From Jackrogersella multiformis (lineage: Eukaryota > Ascomycota > Sordariomycetes > Xylariales > Hypoxylaceae): 64,000 nt of DNA. Positions 11,936 through 22,779 of this stretch are shown here, piece by piece. The number at the start of each line of letters is the position of its first letter. Within the stretch, counting starts at the first letter, position 1. Position numbers and translations under genes: made by a program. The DNA lies in NCBI GenBank assembly GCA_902806575.1, contig CADCXD010000008.1:124001-188000 (forward strand), read 5' to 3'. The notes below the pieces were generated by a model. The model had not been told where the DNA came from, made no database searches, and saw nothing but the letters and a program-made list of their open reading frames with translations.

Positions 11936-13822
11936 CTATGCCCATCCTTTCGTTCGAGGTCGTTTAGATCCTTGCGCGTCCCAATTACCCTTATCTCCGC
12001 CGCCGCCGCCGCCTCCTCCTCCTCGCCCATGCTTCGGAGCATCAGGACTAATTACGAGCCCTTTGACACCCTTCAGGCCCATCTTGCCGACCGTGCTCTT
12101 CTGAAGCGCTGGCACCTCGGGTGCCCCAAGACCGGTCAACGCAAAATCGTTTGCTTCCCGTACCAATCTAGCGTTATCCCAGCCCATCGGTTTGAGATAG
12201 CTCTTGTAGAAACCCAGCCATCCCTGATATGCCTTTGCGTGGATATCTGGATCTAAACTCTCGGCAATTCGGAGGACATCTTCGCGAGCGCTGAGGTCCG
12301 GAGGTGATTCCTCAAACGTGGTGGTTTTCAGGGTCCATTTTGAGAAGAAGGTTTCATGTGAGGTGATGATGAAAGTACCTCTTCCCTCCGCACCTGCACG
12401 AGCGGTTCGTCCAAGCCGGTGAACGTAGGATTCCTTGTCCGAGGGGATACCTACTTGTAGGATGTTTGTAACCGAGGGAAAGTCCATACCTCGGGCGATA
12501 ACATCGGTAGCAACGAGAAGACAGCTCTGGCCCTGGCGGAACTCTTCTGTTATTTTGCTTCGTCTGCTTTGCGTCATTCGAGCGTGGAGGGCGATGATGG
12601 AAGGTAAACCGGAAGATCGCTGCAGAATTTCAGTGTAGAAATCTACGAGGCGTGCAGTCGGAGCAAATATAATGGCCTTGAATACGTCAGGCCCAACAAC
12701 TTTGAGCTCTTGGCGTAGCGCACCAAGCAACCCAGCTGCCATGTCAGAGAAGGTGGGGACTATGATAAGTTGCTGAGGAACGCGCTCATGTGTACCGAGC
12801 TCGCCTTCTGCAATGGTAGAGATGGACTTGTAGTCCTTGGATAGGACGAGTTGGGCGACCTTTTGGACGTGTTCGGGGACAGTCGCGGAAAAAAGCATGC
12901 CTTGCCTCTTAACCACTGCCCTGTCAGGTAGACATCGAACGATCTTCTTTAGAGAGTCGAGAAAGCCCATGTCTAGAAGTCTGTCGGCCTCATCTAAAAC
13001 CAACGTCTCAAGGCTCTGGAGCATGTCAACAACTCTGCCATCCCCTCCAGTCAGGTGATCATAGAGTCGACCCGGAGTGCCAATCAGGATATCACAGCCC
13101 TTCAAGATGCGTTTCTCTTCCGCGTCCTTGTTCGTACCGCCGATAGAGATGCAGACCCTGAACTGTCCCAGGCGCTGCAGTAGAGAACGTGCCTCTTCGG
13201 CGATCTGCATTGCTAACTCTCTCGTGGGCGAGATGATAAGAAGAGAGACCTTGCTTGCTGGGGTTGCCTTTCGATGCATCATCTTCTGAATGGCAGGCAG
13301 TAAGAATGCGACGGTCTTTCCGGTTCCAGTCTTGGCTTGTGCCAATACATCGCAGCCGTCTTTCAGGAGAGGGTAAATGGTGGCTGCTTGCACTGGCGTC
13401 ATGTGGTCAAACTTCAGGTCTTCCGATATTGTCTGTAGCAAGACAGGATGAACAAGGTTACCCTCTGCTAGCTCTGCAAATTTTGGCGTATCTGAAGGTG
13501 TAGGAATACTTAAGGGGGCTTTAGAGATGGTTGGTTTAGTATCCTGCGCACTCGAAGTAGCATCTTCTATGCCTGATGTTCCTGTTCCGTTGTAAGGAGT
13601 GTTCGAGGTTGAAGACGGGTTGAGATGATTATCTCCATTATTGCCCGTGTTCTTATTCCTGCCTCTGTTCCGAACACGGCTCCTTGGGGCGGTTGGTTGA
13701 GAAGGAGTCACGATAGGTTCATGATCTTGTAATTCTTCACCTTCGTTTTCGTTTTGGCGTCTTTTACCTCTGCCAGGTCTGCGACGACGAGATTGAGATG
13801 GAGCTGTCTGAGGTTCTTGCAT
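11936..13822 (-). CDS. MSS116: DEAD-box RNA helicase, Mss116/CYT-19 type
   Basis: ATP-dependent RNA helicase of the group that acts as a general RNA chaperone in mitochondrial intron splicing. Single exon, 628 residues. All motifs are present in order: AKTGTGKT (I), PTRELAMQ (Ia), GTPGR (Ib), LDEADRLLDMG (II), FSATV (III), ATDVIARGMDFP (V) and HRLGRTARAG (VI). After motif VI comes the Mss116-type C-terminal extension (GWLGFYKSYLKPMGW..ANDFALTGLG). The protein ends in a nine-glycine run and a basic tail that could contact RNA. The first ~80 residues are rich in Arg, Asn and Glu and are not a typical mitochondrial presequence. A possible acceptor (TATAG, just upstream of the ATG) leaves room for an unseen first exon. 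The alternative is a nuclear or cytosolic relative. Confidence 0.88.
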   Translation of the reverse strand: MQEPQTAPSQSRRRRPGRGKRRQNENEGEELQDHEPIVTPSQPTAPRSRVRNRGRNKNTGNNGDNHLNPSSTSNTPYNGTGTSGIEDATSSAQDTKPTISKAPLSIPTPSDTPKFAELAEGNLVHPVLLQTISEDLKFDHMTPVQAATIYPLLKDGCDVLAQAKTGTGKTVAFLLPAIQKMMHRKATPASKVSLLIISPTRELAMQIAEEARSLLQRLGQFRVCISIGGTNKDAEEKRILKGCDILIGTPGRLYDHLTGGDGRVVDMLQSLETLVLDEADRLLDMGFLDSLKKIVRCLPDRAVVKRQGMLFSATVPEHVQKVAQLVLSKDYKSISTIAEGELGTHERVPQQLIIVPTFSDMAAGLLGALRQELKVVGPDVFKAIIFAPTARLVDFYTEILQRSSGLPSIIALHARMTQSRRSKITEEFRQGQSCLLVATDVIARGMDFPSVTNILQVGIPSDKESYVHRLGRTARAGAEGRGTFIITSHETFFSKWTLKTTTFEESPPDLSAREDVLRIAESLDPDIHAKAYQGWLGFYKSYLKPMGWDNARLVREANDFALTGLGAPEVPALQKSTVGKMGLKGVKGLVISPDAPKHGRGGGGGGGGGDKGNWDAQGSKRPRTKGWA

Positions 13823-15522
13823 GGTGACGATCTATATTGCAGATGGGGAAAAAGAAGAAAATGTGATGAAGTAGAGAGAAGGTTGGTAAAAAGAGTAGAA
13901 GGTGAAAAGATTAGAAGGTAAAAGGATGAGAAAATTTGTTTTATGTTTTTTTTTTTATGGATGTCTAGCTCAATAGAACCTTGTTGTAAGGTAGGTAGGT
14001 ACAGCACGTACGTAGTAGTGGTGTACTATTACCTATTATGTAGCTTCCCAGGTTGTCTCTTACTTCCAGGTATGTAGGTAGGTACCTACCTGGTAGTAAT
14101 AACCTTGAACCTGAAGTATCTAGGTACCAATGTATCAAGGCAGCTGCCCAGGTGCAAGGGTGAGATCGGTGCCCGAGACATTTTTCCTTTTCCGAGAAAG
14201 CGAATGCATCTCATTGGCCAGTAAATATCCCTATGTATAAATTTCCACAATTTCTCAACGTCGTCCAGGCTGCCCAAGTTTACCTCTAACTTTCCGACGC
14301 TCTCTCGATTCATCATGACGATGAGTCCTCGGTCATCAGAGTCGTCCATCTATCTTGTTATATATGGCATGAGCATAAAAATACTTAACAAAGTAGAGAT
14401 GTAGATGACAGTACATAGTTCAAGACCAATCAATAGAAGCAAAATCACAATCAATCACAAGCAATGACGAAAACCGTTGATGAAAGGAAAAGAGGCGACT
14501 TTAGTGGCCACCCCATCTTGCTCAGTATACTATCTAACTTACTAATCCCATATACCTACCTGCTTGGTGGTATGACTAGTTCAAAAGTCTTCTAGTTCAC
14601 CAGCGTTCCCTTCCAATTTTTTTTTATTACTTTTCTATTTTTTTCCACCTGCTAAAGCCATTCTCACACCGAAGATTGCGTTTGATAGCGGTGTCCGAAA
14701 GCGTTCCTGAGTTTCAAGATGCTATCTTATTGCAAAGCTGGCCTTGGTGTGATGTGACTGAGCCAATCTCCTGATGGCTGGGGGAGTTCCCAGCTAGGCG
14801 ACAATTCATAATTGCTCATTCGTGGGAGGCAATTCCTTCTTAGGATTGAAGAGCTTATTATAGTCGAGGTGGATGATACTATGGCTCGTAGTATCGATGC
14901 TCCTGCGGTCGGATCGATGCAGTGCAATAACAATTGTGTAAGTTGAGTAGCCCGAGCGACAGATGTATTCCGTTGTCCTTATGTGCTGTCCTCGGGTAGG
15001 TTTCGTATGTGACGGTACTCGTTGAAAATCTCCTCGGATTGAAAATATACCTAGGTAATCTTCAACCAAAGAAATTCGGTAGAGGGGGTGAGTAGTTGAA
15101 CAAAAATGCTGTATGAGATGACGGCACGTAATGAACCGCCAACGAAGTGATTCCTCCCCCTTCGCAGTCATTCCTCGTCATCAAGTGCACACCATTCATG
15201 CTGCCTAAGTGTTCATCTTATGCCGACCACCTCATCAAGGTGGATAAAACGCCAAACGCCGTATTTTGCCTGCCCTCGATTTCGTCCAAACGTAAAGTGC
15301 CTCGGTCTCATGTCGTTGAATTCTCAAAGACCCGTCTTCGTGAGATCGAGAAACAATTCGGGAATCAAGGAACCAACGCAGAAGTCGTAAAGGGTATGTT
15401 ACAAATAGCAAGAAGAATCCAGAAGAAATATGTACAGTGCAAATGGGATGAAGCCCAGGAGACCCCTGTCGATGCCGAAATCATTGGCACGGGGTCTAAA
15501 TGCCTCCGTAAATGGTTGGCAT
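13823..15522. other. Intergenic between two minus-strand helicase genes
   Basis: Holds the promoter side of the Mss116-like gene and the 3' flank of DHH1. A dense cluster of GGTAGGTA/TACCTACC motifs lies at 13990-14125. An 87-codon ATG frame at 14349-14086 (-) has a charged N-terminus but no recognised family. The plus-strand frame 15147-15572 is mostly antisense to the DHH1 tail at its end. Neither is called as a gene. Confidence 0.5.
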
Positions 15523-17146
15523 CTACTGGGACGGTTGGCTCTGGCCTCGGCCGCCGCCACGGTAGTTGTTGAACCCGCGTCCTCGTCCTCGAGTTCCGCC
15601 GCGGCCACCGCCACGGCCAACTCCACGGTTCGATTGGTATGGGGGGGGCGGTGAGTCGTTGAAATGACCACCACGACCGCCTTGAAAGGCCTGCCCCTGT
15701 CCTCTGCCTTGAGACATCGGGAAATTATTCGACTGTTGCGAAGAGGGATCGTTCGATTGGAGCTGGGCAGCAGAGTTCACCGGTCTCGCGGCATAGGTGT
15801 TGACAGGACGAGGGATACTCTCAGGGTTATCGTAGACATAGAGGCTCTTGTCAATTGTGGCGGGGATTGGCTGGATCTCCGTGCCTAGATCCTTCTCAAT
15901 GTTGTACAAGTTAAACCGATCATCCCAATTGATCAGATTGATAGCCAAGCCGAGATGGCCGTATCGGCCAGAGCGACCAATGCGATGCAGATACGTCTCG
16001 GCATTCTTCGGGAAGTCGAAGTTGATGACAACATTTACAGCCTGAATATCAATACCTCGAGTCAGGAGATCGGAACAGACGAGATTGCGGCATACCCCGT
16101 TACGGAAGTCGTGGAAAACTCGGTTTCGTGCATGTTGTGCCATCTTGGCATGACTGTAGAAACATGAATAACCAAGCTCCGTTATCTTCTTGGCCAACAA
16201 TTCTACACGGTTGGTCGAGTTACAAAAGATGATGGACTGATTGATCTGAAGCTTTGAGAAAAGCGTGTTCAAGCAATGAACCTTCTGTTTCTCTTCGACA
16301 AATGCGTAGTACTGAGTGATACCGCGCAGAGTCAGCTCGTCCATCAGGTTAATCTCATAGGGTCTGTCCATATTCTTGTCGGAGAAATCCTTGACAGACA
16401 AAGGGAATGTGGCCGAGAAAAGCATGATTTGGCGATCTTTGGGATGGAACTGGAGCAGTTGCTCAATGACGGGAGTGAATTCGATCGAGAGCAGCTTATC
16501 TGCCTCGTCCATGATGAACATAGGACACTCGCTAAGGTCTGCAACGTTCTTGCCCGCGAGGTCGAGAATACGGCCGGGAGTGCCCACTACTATGTGAACA
16601 GGATCCTGAAGACGGACGATATCATCGCGGAGGGTAGTGCCTCCAGTTGTGACCATGACGTTGATTCCAAGGTGCTTGCCGAGGGTCTTGCAGACCTGAG
16701 ATGTCTGCATTGCGAGTTCTCGCGTCGGCACCAATATCAAGCACTGGATCTTGTTGACCTTGGGGTTAATACGTTCCAAAGTGGGCACAACAAAAGCCGC
16801 TGTTTTGCCCGTGCCGTTCTTCGCTCTGGCTAGGATATCTCGGCCTGTCAAGGCTACCGGGATTGACTCTTCTTGGATGGGCGAGGGCCTCTCAAAGCCA
16901 GCTTCGAATATGCCCATTAGTAGGTCTCGCTTCAGATTAAAATCTTCCCATTCCAAACCCTTGGTATTTGTAACATCCTAGAAAGTAGATTAGCATGATA
17001 CTTGTCTTCTCAACAAATCGAATACGGACCTCAGTTTGGTGTCTGCTGTCACGAGTAGGGATGTTGAGAGTCTTCTTCCAGTCATCGTTCTGAGGGGTAT
17101 CGTTTAGGGTCGAGGCCCGTAATTTCGCCGATAACGCGTCCGTCAT
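15523..17146 (-). CDS. DHH1: DEAD-box helicase Dhh1 (DDX6/Rck family)
   Basis: Cytoplasmic RNA helicase that activates mRNA decapping and represses translation in P-bodies, with Dcp1/2, Pat1 and Edc3 as known family partners. Exons on the minus strand are 17146-17030 and 16977-15523 (523 residues); the phase 0 junction restores HQTEDVTNTKG. The family core is almost textbook: [14 protein letters not shown] (Q motif), [50 protein letters not shown] and [11 protein letters not shown]. Residues after ~430 are Gln/Asn-rich and then Gly/Arg-rich (RGG-like), the low-complexity tail that promotes condensates. An N-terminal [14 protein letters not shown] stretch is also typical. A long gene-free region lies upstream. 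Confidence 0.96.
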
Positions 17147-19189
17147 TGTGTATGTTTAGGTCCGCGTTGGATTGCGGGATGGTGTAGAATCGACTGTAGT
17201 GTATGTGTTCACGATGTCACTGTGGAATAACCAGATATTGAGTGAATAGTGTACCACTAAATGGTAACACGGAATGGAAGAGTGTGTTTGTGCGAGACTA
17301 GGTAATGTAGTAAACGGGTTAGAGGCTCTACAAGGAGCAGAGTACCATGTCAGTGTGTGTGTGTGCTATGTTTTAAGTAACGGAAGATATGTTCGGGTGT
17401 GAGAGTTCGTGGCCGGTATGGAGAAAGATAGGTTGTGCGTGCGTGTATTCGTGAAATACTAATAGGTTGAGAAATTCTCGAAAGTGGATTGGTTCCTTTG
17501 AAGCCAGCAGAGTTGTGGGTATGCCAAAGGTCTCGACGACGCTAAAAATATGTAACCTCGTCAGCTTCGAAACACGGTAAAAAGCAAACGAGCATACTTG
17601 TGAATATTAGAAAAATTAATATTCAAGCTTTGAATACTGTAAACAAACTTGAAAATAAAATAACAGAGGCAGGTATCTGGGTAGATACCAAAGGGAGGGC
17701 TCTAGATAATATCTACCTAGGCAGGTAGAAAACGTAGAAAGATTCAAGTGGGTAGAAGACGCGATATCTAACGGATATGACTACCTGTCTAGGTAGATAC
17801 CCTAGGTACTCGCTGTCTAGGTACTCGCTTATAAACTGGATGTAGACATACCTCTGCTAAGTAAATGGTTCCAAGGTTGTTTTAACCAGGCAAAACAGAC
17901 TTGGACGAATAATGAACGCGAGGGAAGCTCTTGAAACACTAGGTGTGCACAAGGAGAATGGTCAAGATTCGTTGGATAGTGATCCCGTTGGACAGTGGTC
18001 CTTTTTCTATCGGACAGAAGATAGAGTGAGGTGATGGGAGGTATTTGAAATGAAGAAAGGAGGAGGTTCAATAGTCGATCACAGGTAAGGTGGTCGAGGA
18101 TCGAGGTCGTGGGGTTTAAATCATGAAAATGATTTCTCGAAGATGTGTGTTTTCGCGAAGGAGTTTGGGAGTTTGTGGGCAGTTGGATAGTCGGTTAGAC
18201 TCGAAAAAGAGGATTCAAATGGATGGGAGTTATTGTGTTGTGTAAAGGCTACAATGTACCTAAGTGCTAAGGTTGCTTGTGGAATTATGTAGAAGTGGTG
18301 GAAGTGGTGGGAGAGAGAAAGGCAGGGTTGTTTGGGTTGGTTTAGTTAAATAAGAAAAACAAAAAAAAAGAAGCGGCTCGCAGAGTTGGCCGGTGTGGAA
18401 GAAGTTATTTAATCTGATCTGATCTTATGGTTTCCAAGGTTGTGTTTTCAATGGGGTCAATGCAAGTATGCAGATACCTATGTATGTACACTAGCTCTTA
18501 ACCTTGGATGTCTTAGCATAAAAAACGAGCATAAGCCACTAAGGTTAGCATAAGACGCCGCACTGCATGGAGCTTGCACGAGCCACAAAACGGCCGGACC
18601 GGCTTTGACCCGGCACAAAAGATATGGGAAGGTACCCGCTGGATAACCCCGCGACGTTGAGGCTGAAGAAAGAGGTACCTACACTATGTGTTTCTTTTTT
18701 GTATGACCTATGACCGCATGAGCAGTTACCTAGCAGCCTAGTGTAAGTAGGTACCTAGGTCCAAGTACCTATCAGGCTCGTGACTGAACCACGCATTTAT
18801 GAAAATTATGAAGGTATTTAGCACTGGCTACCTCGCAATCTATTCTTTCTCTTTCACAAGTCGGTTCACTCTCGCTCTTCCAAGCTTGTCAACACGCCAT
18901 TCTTGCCAGCGCCTGGATATGTCATCTCTTAACACACTTTCATGGACTGTGCCTCTTAGTCCGCATTATCTATCTACCACGGTATTTTATCGAGGTCTGA
19001 TGTAGGCTCTGATGGCCCATCTAGAGTTATCCCCACTGCTCGCTTCAGCACCCGAGGAACTCGCTAGAAATCTTTGGGCTATGCGCTCGCCGATGTGTCC
19101 GCTTCAATATCTATTTTTGCCCTGGCGCCTTGCCGACTGATGTCGTATGCTACTACCATGCCGAGAATAAAGCGCTAAGTAGTTATACT
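17147..19189. other. Long upstream region of DHH1, no gene seen
   Basis: About 2 kb without a supported gene between the DHH1 start and the chitinase relic. Read on the DHH1 strand, 17150-18350 is rich in C and A (TG-rich on plus), as expected of a long 5' leader, but no transcript evidence is available here. CCTAGGTAGAT/AGGTACC motifs occur at 17715-17830 and 18745-18770. The proximal end (18850-19189) may hold further unreadable remains of the chitinase gene. Confidence 0.45.
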
Positions 19190-20860
19190 ATTGATGGTAG
19201 TGTCGACCTGGTTCGAGGCAAATTTGGTAATATCCGCTGGGTAGAGCGGTGCCGTGACCCCCAGCTCCTCGAAGCTATACCATTTGGTCATTCCATTTGA
19301 GTTGTCCCTATTGCATTCAGGGGCACGTCTATGACAGTATTAGTCTCGTCTGGGTCTAAGTTCTAGGTGTTGGTCTTTGTGCCTCGCTTCCACAGTCGGT
19401 CTTGATGAAATTCTTATCAAATTCGATACCAAAGGTGATTGTCAGCTTGACGTGCAGCTCGACAAAACCCGTAGCAGAAAATACGTACTGCCATTCGGGC
19501 GTGAGGAGATCTTGCGTGCCATCATGGTCAGGGGTAGAGCTGCTCTCTGGGTCCCAGTTAGGTCCCTGATCCGGATAGGTCCAATTCAGCCAAATTCACA
19601 TAGCTTCAAAGTAAGCGTGTGATATCATTTGGCCTTTAACAGCGCCGAAAAGCTGAAAGTTGGGTCCCATGGTCACGATTCCAGGCCGATTCCAGGCAGA
19701 TCCCAGGCACTCCGAAAGCTGCACCGAATTGATTTGCGCTCCCTAGCCTTTGGTAATCGCTGTCGAACGGAGCTGTTGCCATATCACCAGCTGTGACTTT
19801 AGTGCCAACCTTGCCGCGGCTATTGAAGTAGAGATAGGAGTCATTAAAGCTGACAGACCCAGAGCTCACGATGGTGATTAACGTAAAACCATAGTTCGTA
19901 CTGAGCTTGACGTGGGTTGAAGCTCGCAAGTCCGGTTATCCAGAGATCATCGTACCAGCTGGACTAATGGGACATCCTTGAACAACTTTGTCGAGGAGAA
20001 TAACTGAACTCGTCTGTGTATGTGTTAGATACGATGGGTACACCTGTCACCCTGTTTAAGATACCTCTAAGACAGTCAATAATGTCGCTTCCAAATTGGC
20101 GCTTATGCAACTCATCACGAAACATATAACCACGTTGCAAGTCGGCTATATCCTCTCGCCATTCTTCCTCTAACCATTGCCTAATGGTTGCCGTCAAACG
20201 TGTCCAGCAACTGCTTTCGCGTTTTTGCCGCTTTATCGACTACCTTATCTTAGTATCTGGGCTCGTTGGAATAGTCGATGCAAATTTGTATGTCGCCCAG
20301 ATCACGGGGCTCACTTCAGCCTCACTATCATGTAATTTCCTATTAAATGGGGGTGCAGTGCCAGCTTAGCAGCAAGTCTTTAGGTCCGGAGTAGAAGTGA
20401 ACGGACAGCACAACGAACTTTGGTGACCCTTTCCATCATATTGTTGATTCTTTTTGAGCACTTCTCCTGTATGGCAACCAGTTGTGCCACAAGCTGTCAC
20501 TCGACAGTCTCCTGCGTCCGCTTGCTCCCAGTTATTTACGCCATCGGCTCCGGCACCAACTTTTTGGGTGCAAGGCCCCTCTGATGTACCCCCTTTGAAT
20601 AGACAGCCAGTGGTGTAGCAACTCGGGTCGCTCAGCTGGAACGGTCGACCATAGAAGCCAAGACCTAGGTTCTTACCATGCTGCCATGATTTCCGACAGG
20701 ATCCGAGCTGTCCCAGGTTCCATGAAGATCAAATTCTAGGTATAACATTAATCGAGTTAACGCTCTTACTCATGTTCTCAAGGTCGAAATGCCGCAGATA
20801 CTAGTATGACATGGGAGCTGTGAAGCTGGTTACCCCATTAAACTTTGCTTTCAGCGCCGG
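19190..20860 (-). pseudogene. Decayed GH18 chitinase of the killer-toxin-like (class V, subgroup C) type
   Basis: Short stretches in different frames follow, in the correct order, the second half of large fungal GH18 chitinases that resemble yeast killer-toxin alpha subunits. From 5' to 3' on the minus strand these are a barrel part (FTAPMSY near 20830), DLHGTWDSSDPVG (near 20720), GLGFYGRPF followed by a Cys-rich GCLFKGGTSEGPC (20560-20660), another Cys-rich part ending SSLCCPF (20400-20540), then a beta-rich C-terminal region (YGFTLIT, SYLYFN, FGVPGI, 19700-19910) and ITFGIEFDKNF (19400-19440). The segments are separated by stops and frame changes, and the sequence that normally lies between the GTWD and GFYGR motifs is missing. 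The catalytic DxxDxDxE motif and all N-terminal domains are absent. It cannot make a functional enzyme. Confidence 0.75.
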
Positions 20861-21280
20861 GTTCTGGGATGTTTATATGCAATTTGCAAGACGGACAGTA
20901 TTTAGTGTAAAACGGTAAACGGTAAACCCCTCAGTAACCCAGCCGTTCGGTACGTGACAGATGCCACCCCGGTTGCGTGCGGTGCATAAAAGGTTATGTC
21001 GGTTTCCTTTTTAGTCATAGGATTCAATATTACGTCAACGGTCTTGCGCATGTTTGAGCTATTTCAACCTTCCACTTTAACCTTCTCAACTTCTTAACCC
21101 TCCACTTACTCCCAAAGCAAACTATCAGACTTATTACCTTATTACCTTATTACCTACCTAGGTACTTACCTACCCGGATATTTCTCTTTATTAGGAGCAA
21201 CAATCTGCAACCGGTCTCGACCGTTAGCCATGAAGCCTTCACTAAAGGGCTTCTCGAGCAATGCCCTTCTTCAGTAGACT
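20861..21280. other. Promoter side of the J-domain gene
   Basis: Pyrimidine-rich leader (CTTCTCAAC, CTTATTACC repeats) from 21060 to 21180, followed by TACCTACCTAGGTACTTACCTACC at 21150-21174. No coding sequence. Confidence 0.55.
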
Positions 21281-22219
21281 ATGATCTTCAGGAAGTCAAC
21301 TATCGCGCTTTGCTCCGGCTCCAATTTTCCTACCTTCTTTTCATCTCCGCACTCTTGCCATTGTATAACCTCACCATGTAGTAATTCAAACACACGATGG
21401 CCTCAATGGTCTCAGTCCTCCCAATTCTCTCAATCTCAAGAATATGGCCAAGTCTTCCCTCGGCAACGATGCTACGCTACAGTATCCGACGGACCGAAGA
21501 AGCCGAAGCCCGCCGATTCATCTCATGAGCATCACCATTGGCCTTCATCGTCACATCCAACACCCTACGAGATATTTGACCAACACAGGAGTGCGCCTTA
21601 CAGCAAGACTAAATTCTACGAACTAGTCAAAATTTACCACCCCGATAGACATCGACACATACATGGTCAAACACTATCACATACGGCGCGACTCGAGCGC
21701 TATCGGCTAGTTGTCGCCGCGAACCAAATCCTCAGCGACCCATCCAAGCGCCGCGCATACGACCTGTACGGTGCAGGATGGGGTGGAGTGCGTAATATGG
21801 AGAATCTCTATCGCGATACCTACAAGTCCTGGCGGGACACGCCTGGGAATGCTAGCATGAACGCTACATGGGAAGATTGGGAGCGATGGTACAACGAAAG
21901 GGACGGGAAGAAGGAGCAGCAACAGCCGGTATACATGTCCAACCAGCTATTTGTTGGCGTACTGTGCGTCTTCATAATCCTCGGAAGCCTCGGTCAAGCA
22001 CAGCGAGCGAACGCGAATACGATGAACATCGTAGAGACGAAGGAGCAACATCACGCGGCCATTACTCAGGATATGAGAAAGCGGCAGAGCGAACAAGCAG
22101 TCCTCAACAGACATGAGAGAGTCGAAAGTTTCCTCAGACAAAGGCAGGGGTGGGCCCTCGCTTCATCGTCTAGTTCCTATCCAGTACCAGCTTCCGAAGG
22201 AAATAGCACGACGACTTGA
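21281..22219 (+). CDS. J-domain (Hsp40) protein, probably mitochondrial membrane
   Basis: Single exon, 312 residues. A J domain spans about residues 93-165 (PYEIFD .. SDPSKRRAYDLYG) with the Hsp70-stimulating HPD tripeptide at 120-122. The N-terminal ~65 residues are rich in Ser, with scattered basic and few acidic residues, and end in RQRCYATVSD, which looks like a mitochondrial targeting sequence and cleavage region. One transmembrane segment follows the J domain (LFVGVLCVFIILGSLG), then a charged tail predicted to be helical. No G/F region or zinc finger is present, so it is a type III J-protein. The layout resembles yeast Jid1, but orthology is an inference. The long loop between HPD and the next helix (RHRHIHGQTLSHTARLE) is typical of this fungal group. 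Confidence 0.8.
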   Translation: MIFRKSTIALCSGSNFPTFFSSPHSCHCITSPCSNSNTRWPQWSQSSQFSQSQEYGQVFPRQRCYATVSDGPKKPKPADSSHEHHHWPSSSHPTPYEIFDQHRSAPYSKTKFYELVKIYHPDRHRHIHGQTLSHTARLERYRLVVAANQILSDPSKRRAYDLYGAGWGGVRNMENLYRDTYKSWRDTPGNASMNATWEDWERWYNERDGKKEQQQPVYMSNQLFVGVLCVFIILGSLGQAQRANANTMNIVETKEQHHAAITQDMRKRQSEQAVLNRHERVESFLRQRQGWALASSSSSYPVPASEGNSTTT

Positions 22220-22779
22220 TCATGAAGATAATAGCCGGGTTCTTTTTTAGAATTGCAGAATTGCTTTATCATTCGAAACCGGAATATTTGTATGTTGAAC
22301 CCCTAAAAGTTAGATTCAACCTGATGATGTATCGTTCCTACATCTAGATATGGTAGCTAGGTATTCGAATTCCAAGCTAGGGTTACTGTTATATTTTTGC
22401 ATAAGTAGTCCATGACCAAAACTAATTCTTCAGGCTCATTATCTCCGCTACTATTAGTTTTCACTACGCTTATATAATCGAGTATAGTGCTCTTAGACTT
22501 TTTGTTATTCATTGACATCATGGATCTATAACCGGGCAGTCATTGCTATTAAGAGCAACAACAACTATCAATTGATCAGCGAAGCCTCACGCACTGTACT
22601 GAATTACAATGGGAACGAGTAGGCATAGAAGTAGATCGTAGATCGCAAACCTATAATCTCGCCACGAGAACCCATCGCCATCCAAACCAGCCATGAATGA
22701 GCGAGCCAAACCTTTCCCATGCTAGGTACCTAGGCAGATCCCCAGCAACGAAACCCACAAAGCGATCCTCGCCATCACC
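22220..22779. other. Convergent intergenic region
   Basis: AT-rich 3' flanks of the J-domain and glyoxalase-like genes. No gene seen. TACCTAGGCAGA lies at 22726-22737. Confidence 0.6.

Noticed and set aside
11789..12256. 155-codon plus-strand open frame
   Set aside because: Overlaps the Mss116-like coding region on the other strand and shows only its mirrored GC-rich repeats.
14086..14349. 87-codon minus-strand ATG frame with charged N-terminus
   Set aside because: No family pattern, ends in TACC-repeat sequence and lies in a region full of intergenic motifs; too weak to call.
15147..15572. 141-codon plus-strand frame before DHH1
   Set aside because: Runs into the antisense of the DHH1 Gly/Arg tail and has no recognisable domain.
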